DNA of 64,000 bases from Nocardia concava NBRC 100430 (lineage in GTDB: Bacteria; Actinomycetota; Actinomycetes; Mycobacteriales; Mycobacteriaceae). The position numbers were made by a program, and so were the translations under genes. Numbering within the stretch: position 1 is the stretch's first letter; the number at the start of each line of letters is the position of its first letter. The stretch is taken from the NCBI RefSeq assembly GCF_000308815.1, contig NZ_BAFX01000042.1, positions 1 to 64,000 on the forward strand, given 5' to 3'. The notes under the pieces were generated by a model. It was not told where the DNA came from, did not search any database, and worked only from the letters and a program-made list of their open reading frames with translations. Below, piece by piece: positions 58,088 through 64,000 of this stretch.

Positions 58088-58891
58088 GTGCCCGCGAACC
58101 CCACCGCCGCCGAACTGCTGGCGACCGTCGAAGCCTCCCCGCGGGCGGTCGGCGCGCACGACAAGGCCGCCTGGGTGGGCCTTTTCGCCGAGAACGGCAG
58201 TGTGGAGGATCCGGTCGGCTCGCGCCCGCACGTCGGGCGCGCGGCCATCGAGCGCTTCTATGAGACCTTCATCGCGCCCAACGGCATCGTCTTCGACGTC
58301 ACCAATGACGTGGTGTGCGGCATGACGGTGTTCCGCGATCTGAGCATCGCCACCACCATGTCCACCGGCGTGACGTTGCACGTGCCGATGCACCTGCGTT
58401 ACGACCTGGAGGACGTGGACGGCACCCTGAAAATCCGTGCGCTGCGCGCGCATTGGGAGCTGGCGGGCATGATCGGCCAGCTCCTGGGTTCCGGCACGCA
58501 GGGCCTGCTGGCCGGGGCCAAGCTCGGCCCGCAGCTGCTCGGCAATCAAGGCGTCGGCGGCGCAATCGGTTTCATGTCCGGCCTGCGCGGCGTCGGCAAG
58601 CCGGGCAAGGCCGCGGCGGGCCGGTTGCTGGACGCGCTCGGTCGCGGTGATTCCGCCGCCGCCCGCGCGGCGCTGGTGCCGGTGCCGCGCCTGGAGTGGG
58701 GCACCGACGGCGCGATGTCGCTGGAGGACTTCGCCACTCGGGTGAAGGGTCTGCGCTGGAGCAAGGCGCTCGCGGCCGGGCGCACGGTCACCGCGACGGT
58801 GGACACCCGGCAGGGCAGCGGTATCGCCGAACTCGACTTCACCGCCGGCCTGCGCATCGAGTCCGCGCGAATCTTCGTACAGGCCAGCTAA
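58088..58891 (+). CDS. NTF2-like (SnoaL/ketosteroid-isomerase-like) protein with C-terminal extension
   Basis: 267 residues from GTG 58088 with TGGAGG upstream. Residues about 10-135 are an NTF2-like domain (A-H-D-K-A-A-W-V-G-L-F-A-E-N-G-S-V-E-D-P-V in parts, L-R-Y-D-L-E-D). A Gly-rich linker (about 140-180) leads to a second, smaller alpha/beta part. Catalytic residues are not evident. Its stop overlaps that of the convergent gene by 4 nt. Confidence 0.8.
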   Translation: MPANPTAAELLATVEASPRAVGAHDKAAWVGLFAENGSVEDPVGSRPHVGRAAIERFYETFIAPNGIVFDVTNDVVCGMTVFRDLSIATTMSTGVTLHVPMHLRYDLEDVDGTLKIRALRAHWELAGMIGQLLGSGTQGLLAGAKLGPQLLGNQGVGGAIGFMSGLRGVGKPGKAAAGRLLDALGRGDSAAARAALVPVPRLEWGTDGAMSLEDFATRVKGLRWSKALAAGRTVTATVDTRQGSGIAELDFTAGLRIESARIFVQAS

Positions 58892-59112
58892 TCCCGGATA
58901 CCGGCGATCTCGGCCAGGGGATTCTTACCGCTGAACGTGGTGCCCCCGGCCGCGCCGACCACCTTCCCGTGCACGCTGATCAGCCACTGGCCGCACACAC
59001 AGCGCAGATACTGCACGCCGGGGTGTGCGGCGACAGTGGGGGAGGGCCAAGCGCAGGAGGGGCATTCGGCGATCATCAGCACATCCTGGTGGTGCGAGCG
59101 CCGAATGACCAT
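58888..59112 (-). CDS. small zinc-ribbon-like protein
   Basis: 74 residues from ATG 59112 (ATG 59076 would give 62). A-E-C-P-S-C-A-W-P and Y-L-R-C-V-C-G-Q-W make two C-x-x-C/C-x-C pairs, a small zinc ribbon; the remainder is a short Gly-rich tail. Function unknown. The convergent 4-nt overlap with the gene at 58088 is the main support for the end point. Confidence 0.65.
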   Translation of the reverse strand: MVIRRSHHQDVLMIAECPSCAWPSPTVAAHPGVQYLRCVCGQWLISVHGKVVGAAGGTTFSGKNPLAEIAGIRD

Positions 59113-59218
59113 GATCGACACGCTGCAACCCACAAAACGATTGCGTGTCACGCGAGACTCGCCGTGCTTGATTTGCCAATTGGCCCAGCGGAACTCGTCG
59201 GCGGCTGACCCGTCTCCC

Positions 59219-59292
59219 CGTCATTCCGGCATGTTTTGGCCGGAATCTACCGCGGCAGTGTGGATCCCGGCCAAAAACATGCCGGGATGACG
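59219..59292. repeat. two-hairpin palindromic repeat, copy 6
   Basis: 74 bp. Left half ATTCCGGC/GCCGGAAT with an eight-base loop, right half ATCCCGGC/GCCGGGAT, orientation as copies 1 and 3. Between two minus-strand genes, 7 nt past the AraC gene stop. Confidence 0.9.
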
Positions 59293-59299
59293 AGCGGGC

Positions 59300-60310
59300 T
59301 CAGCTTGCCTTACCTCGCCGGACAGCGGTAGGCGTAGCGCCCCACCAGCGTTGGCAGCAGCGTGTGAACACCGACTGCTCGGCCAGGCCCAGCAGCGAGG
59401 CCACCTGGCTCATGGGCATATCGGTGGTGGTCAGGTAGCGGCGGGCCTCCGCGCGGCGCACCTCGTCGAGAATGGCGGCGAAGGTCGTGCCCTCGGCGGC
59501 CAGCCGGCGCTGCAGGGTGCGTGGATGAATGGTGAGCAGCCGTGCCACGGCATCGATTTCGGGTGCGGTGGTGCCGAGCAGCTTCTGCAGCGTCGTGCGC
59601 ACGCGCGGGGCGATGGCAGTGGCCACGCCGCCGGACTGCTCGGCCAGGAAGGCCATGGCCAGCCGATGCAGGTTCTCGTCGCCGCCCGAGAGCGGCCGGT
59701 TGGCCAGGCTGCTCGGCCCCCTGAGCACCGCCTCCGGACGCTCGATTCGCACTGGCGCGCCGAAGAATTCCTCGTACGCCCGGATCGGCGCCGCGGGCCG
59801 GTAGGGCAGTTCCACCGAGCGCAGGCCGTAGCGGTCCTCGGTGAGGCGCTGAATGGTCCTGTGCACGAAGGCCAATCCGAGATCGGTGCCCTGCACCGGC
59901 GTGGGCAGGCCGGGCGCGGTGACGCCGTAGCGCAGCGCGATCACGCCGCGATCGCCGTACGGGTCGGGTCCCATCGTCAGACTCAGCGAGCGGGCGTGCA
60001 CGAACAGGTAGCGCGAGGTGCACTCCAGCACCTCGGCCAGGGTGGGGGAGTTGCGGATGGCCAGGGCCAGCGGGCCGAGCATGTCGAGGTCCTGCCGCGA
60101 GGCCATGCGCAGGCCCAGATCCGGGCAGTCGAGCCGATGGGCGGCCAGCTCGAGGACCGCGGCGACCGCCTGGTCGGGGACCAGCAGATCGTCGGTGTCG
60201 AGGGCGGCGACGGGCAGGCCGCAGGCCGTGACCAGCTCCTCGGCATCGCCGCCGAGTTCGGCCACGGTCGCGCGGAATCCGCGCAGGCCCGCGGATCTGA
60301 TCACCGACAT
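59300..60310 (-). CDS. AraC-family regulator
   Basis: 336 residues from ATG 60310; further upstream the frame runs into the divergent gene. N-terminal arabinose-binding-like domain of the OruR/ArgR-like type (residues about 20-200), C-terminal double helix-turn-helix (E-I-D-A-V-A-R-L-L-T-I-H-P-R-T-L-Q-R-R-L and M-S-Q-V-A-S-L-L-G-L-A-E-Q-S-V-F-T-R). Divergent from the EthA-like monooxygenase with a 70-nt gap, so it is the probable activator of that gene. Confidence 0.9.
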   Translation of the reverse strand: MSVIRSAGLRGFRATVAELGGDAEELVTACGLPVAALDTDDLLVPDQAVAAVLELAAHRLDCPDLGLRMASRQDLDMLGPLALAIRNSPTLAEVLECTSRYLFVHARSLSLTMGPDPYGDRGVIALRYGVTAPGLPTPVQGTDLGLAFVHRTIQRLTEDRYGLRSVELPYRPAAPIRAYEEFFGAPVRIERPEAVLRGPSSLANRPLSGGDENLHRLAMAFLAEQSGGVATAIAPRVRTTLQKLLGTTAPEIDAVARLLTIHPRTLQRRLAAEGTTFAAILDEVRRAEARRYLTTTDMPMSQVASLLGLAEQSVFTRCCQRWWGATPTAVRRGKAS

Positions 60311-60380
60311 GTCGTCCAGGATCAAATACTTGTCGCGCGGAGTCAAGAAACCTCCTGCCGGGCACAACAGACTGGAGGTC

Positions 60381-61874
<1,494 letters not shown>

Positions 61875-61984
61875 ACCCGCCCAAGCCACGGTGATGCCGC
61901 AGATCCGGGCCTGTGAGGTCGCAGTCGCCGGCCCCTGCCTCGGTCGGGGCGATGCCCCGAACAGCGCTGGCTAGCATGGCGGGC

Positions 61985-62686
61985 ATGATGGCGAAGCGGA
62001 CATATGGCCCGGTACACGCGATTCGGGCGGCACTGACGGCCGTCTGCGCCGCGTTGTTCGGAGTGATCTCCGGGCTCGGCTCGGTCGCCTCCGCCGGACC
62101 GCCCGCGCCTGCGGCGCCCGTCGTGAGTGACCCTGCGCCGCTGGATATCTGGACTGTGCCTACTGCACCGGCGGAGTCGGCGACGCTGATCGTCGCCTAC
62201 AGCTTCGGCAATCGCATTCCGGCGGGCGTGGATCCGGCGCGGACGGTCGGCGAACCAGGGCCGGTGAACGAGGCCCTCGCGGCTGCCGTCGTTGCCGCAC
62301 GGGGTGATCGGAACATTCCTGTCTACGCGCAGACCGAGATCGCCGAGGTGCTGACGTCGCGGTACGCGATGCGCGATGTCGTCTCGATAGATCCGGAGCG
62401 CAATCCCGACGGCACGCTCGTCTATCTCTCCACCGACGGAGTGGCCGCTCAGATCGCCGCGCTGCGGGGTGCTGCGGTCGCGACCGATGGGGCGGCCGTG
62501 GTGGCCTTCAAGGACCACCAGTGGCGGGCCACGAAAACCACTGCCAAGCACGGTTTCCGGGCCTTCGCGCCCGAAGGCGTGGCAATGCCCGACCAGTACG
62601 ACCCGCAGTCTGGCCAGACCTGGACCACCAGCCCGTTGCTCTACCTGCCCACCGACCTACTGGGACGCCTCGCCCTGCTGCGATAA
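61985..62686 (+). CDS. exported protein, unknown function
   Basis: 233 residues from ATG 61985 (61976 and 61988 also possible). Signal peptide to about residue 36 (A-L-T-A-V-C-A-A-L-F-G-V-I-S-G-L, cleavage near S-A-G). The mature part opens with a Pro/Ala stretch and then an alpha/beta domain with Y-S-F-G-N-R-I-P-A-G and V-A-F-K-D-H-Q-W-R-A. It faintly recalls YdcF/SanA (DUF218) proteins in the last motif, not enough to name it. Confidence 0.7.
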   Translation: MMAKRTYGPVHAIRAALTAVCAALFGVISGLGSVASAGPPAPAAPVVSDPAPLDIWTVPTAPAESATLIVAYSFGNRIPAGVDPARTVGEPGPVNEALAAAVVAARGDRNIPVYAQTEIAEVLTSRYAMRDVVSIDPERNPDGTLVYLSTDGVAAQIAALRGAAVATDGAAVVAFKDHQWRATKTTAKHGFRAFAPEGVAMPDQYDPQSGQTWTTSPLLYLPTDLLGRLALLR

Positions 62687-62863
62687 CGCGGCCTCGCCGT
62701 TCCGGCGCAGACGGTCGCGATCCTTCCCGGCGCGAGTGGATCTCGGTCGGACACAAAGCCGGAGGCTCCGCGAGGGGTGCAGAGTTCGCATCCTGCCTCG
62801 CCCGGAAGCCGCGTCGTGCCATGCTGTCGCGGCATTTCATGCTGGGAGTCGAGGGGAGTGTCT

Positions 62864-63403
62864 GTGGGGTCGGAGAATGGATTTCTGCTGCCCGCACCGC
62901 GGTTCGAGCCGCCGTTGGAGGCGTGTCCGGCGCGGGCGAGGGATCGGGGGCCAGAGGCGATCCCGGTTCGGTGCCGGAATCGGGTGGATCGGGGAGCGGT
63001 TTCGCGGGGTGCGGGGTCGGTGGGGTTGCGGCGGGTGGTGCGGTCTTCGCACGCTGTGAAAGTCCGGCACAGTGATGAGTACAACACTGCGGCAAGGGAA
63101 TTCGCCGGGAAAGCACTGCGTTCCGCGCTCGAGGTGCTGGACGGGCGGCGGCCGGCGGGGCAGTTGGGGGCTTTTGCCGAGCCGGCGGTGGTGGCCGCGG
63201 TGCGCACGCTGGCCGGTGCGGGGCGGCTACCCGGGCGGGAACTCGGCAGCGCGACCCTCACCAGGGTCGATGTGATCATTGCCGAGCCCGGCCGGGCCGA
63301 AGTATGCGCGGGATACGACCGTGGCACGCGGCATTTCGCGCTCGCGGCGCGCATTGTCCGCGGTCGTTCCGGGTGGCGGTTGGCCGCATTCCGGGCATGC
63401 TGA
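62864..63403 (+). CDS. Ala/Arg-rich protein, possibly DUF6459
   Basis: 179 residues from GTG 62864 with GAGGGG 7 nt upstream. Disordered basic first half (P-A-P-R-F-E-P-P, R-A-R-D-R-G-P), then a small alpha/beta domain (A-R-E-F-A-G-K-A-L-R-S-A-L-E-V-L-D-G-R-R-P in parts, ending W-R-L-A-A-F-R-A-C). The pattern of a helix with G-R-R-P followed by Y-D-R-G-T-R...A-L-A-A-R recalls the actinobacterial Rv3242-area proteins, with low certainty. The gap 62687-62863 before it shows nothing clear. Confidence 0.6.
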   Translation: MGSENGFLLPAPRFEPPLEACPARARDRGPEAIPVRCRNRVDRGAVSRGAGSVGLRRVVRSSHAVKVRHSDEYNTAAREFAGKALRSALEVLDGRRPAGQLGAFAEPAVVAAVRTLAGAGRLPGRELGSATLTRVDVIIAEPGRAEVCAGYDRGTRHFALAARIVRGRSGWRLAAFRAC

Positions 63404-63538
63404 AGACCGTCTGGTCTCTGCGGTAATAGCAGAATTGTCTGGTCGCCCCTAATTCGATTCGCGCCTGGTTTGAATCCTGCATCCCGCGGCATTAGCATTT
63501 CGGCGAATAGCGGCACCTCACACGTGGAAGGGCAGTCC

Positions 63539-63877
63539 ATGGCGAAGAAAGTCACCGTAACTCTGGTTGACGACTACGACGGCGAATCGAAGGCCGACGA
63601 AACCGTCTTTTTCTCGATCGACGGGAACGACTACGAGATCGACCTGTCGAACAAGAACGCCGGCAAGCTGCGGGAGTCGCTCGAGCAGTGGACGGAGAAG
63701 GCCCGCAAGGTCGGTCGTTCCAAGCGCAAGGTGGCGGCCGGTCGTACCCGCCCGGCCGTCGACCGTGAAGAGAGCACCGCGATCCGGGAATGGGCGCGGG
63801 CGCAGGGCCACCAGGTTTCCTCGCGCGGCCGTATCCCCGCGGAGATCGTCGACGCTTACCAGCGCGCCAAGAATTAA
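63539..63877 (+). CDS. lsr2: nucleoid-associated protein Lsr2
   Basis: 112 residues from ATG 63539 with GGAAGGG. Xenogeneic silencer that bridges AT-rich DNA, the H-NS analogue of actinobacteria. N-terminal dimerisation domain ([20 protein letters not shown]) and C-terminal AT-hook-like region with S-R-G-R-I-P-A-E-I near residue 97. The central linker is basic ([12 protein letters not shown]). Closed by a strong terminator. Confidence 0.95.
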   Translation: MAKKVTVTLVDDYDGESKADETVFFSIDGNDYEIDLSNKNAGKLRESLEQWTEKARKVGRSKRKVAAGRTRPAVDREESTAIREWARAQGHQVSSRGRIPAEIVDAYQRAKN

Positions 63878-63908
63878 CCAGCGCTAATCGCGATGGAGAA
63901 ATTCCGCG

Positions 63909-63937
63909 GGAGCCGATGGCCGGGAGCCATCGGCTCC
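63909..63937 (+). terminator. lsr2 terminator
   Basis: GGAGCCGATGGC pairs perfectly with GCCATCGGCTCC (12 bp) around CGGGA, about 30 nt past the stop codon. The last 60 bases of the window hold no feature I can support. Confidence 0.8.
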
Positions 63938-64000
63938 TGACATTTCCGGCCTTTGGCTCGAACCGGATACGGCGTTGCGGCAATGACATTCCGCGCGCCC

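Overview
The window reads as the chromosome of a high-GC, mycolic-acid actinomycete, most likely Nocardia. The evidence is a complete mce operon, lsr2, nucS, the GlgE alpha-glucan pathway, a mycothiol-type DinB protein, frequent GTG starts, and gene order matching M. tuberculosis Rv1321-Rv1343c (nucS, methylmalonyl-CoA epimerase, fadA4, thioredoxin-like, glgB-glgE/glgP, dinG, pncB, clpS, Rv1332-Rv1334, cysO, cysM, rhomboid, Rv1339, rph, rdgB, Rv1342c, lprD). No PE gene is present, which fits Nocardia better than Mycobacterium. These assignments come from reading the proteins; no database search was run.

Layout. 1-240: end of an rRNA operon (5S gene and terminator). 0.3-7 kb: rhomboid-like protein, NucS, small proteins, a DivIVA-like coiled-coil protein, methylmalonyl-CoA epimerase, thiolase, DUF3817 and a thioredoxin-fold/TPR protein. 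7-8.6 kb: VOC/ArsR pair and a mycothiol-type protein. 8.7-16.3 kb: glycogen/alpha-glucan block (glgE-glgB divergent from glgP, with a hotdog thioesterase gene between). 16.3-20.8 kb: an SRPBCC-acyl-CoA synthetase fusion, an NCS2 purine permease and DoxX. 20.9-25.3 kb: dinG and the NAD salvage genes pncA and pncB. 25.4-32.8 kb: long + strand run clpS, DUF2017, P1 peptidase, mec-cysO-cysM (cysteine synthesis from a protein thiocarboxylate), rhomboid, Rv1339-type phosphodiesterase, rph, rdgB. 32.8-44.7 kb: accessory and regulatory area with two TetR, one PadR and one XRE regulator beside redox enzymes, and a DHA2 exporter with a fused winged helix. 44.8-47.9 kb: two proline-rich membrane proteins, a VIT transporter and a ChaA-type antiporter. 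48.3-56.9 kb: mce operon yrbEA-yrbEB-mceABCDEF plus one Mce-associated protein. 57-64 kb: F420-type oxidoreductase, NTF2-like protein, AraC/EthA-like divergent pair, exported proteins and lsr2.

The most unusual signal is a family of six copies of a 74-90 bp two-hairpin palindromic element (26356, 29436, 31292, 54205, 57957, 59219). Each copy has one hairpin of T:A type and one of C:G type. All 12 local stems pair perfectly, so the element has a polarity and occurs three times in each orientation. Every copy lies between co-directional genes. The copy at 54205 sits in frame inside the 5' part of mceE, adding exactly 25 codons. No mobilising enzyme for it was seen in the window.

Other points of note: CysO ends in Gly-Gly-Ser-Arg, so it should need trimming, and a JAMM protease gene lies next to it; murI is missing from its usual place between the rhomboid and Rv1339 genes; several tail-to-tail gene pairs overlap through shared stop codons; and there are several well-formed inverted repeats beside regulator genes.
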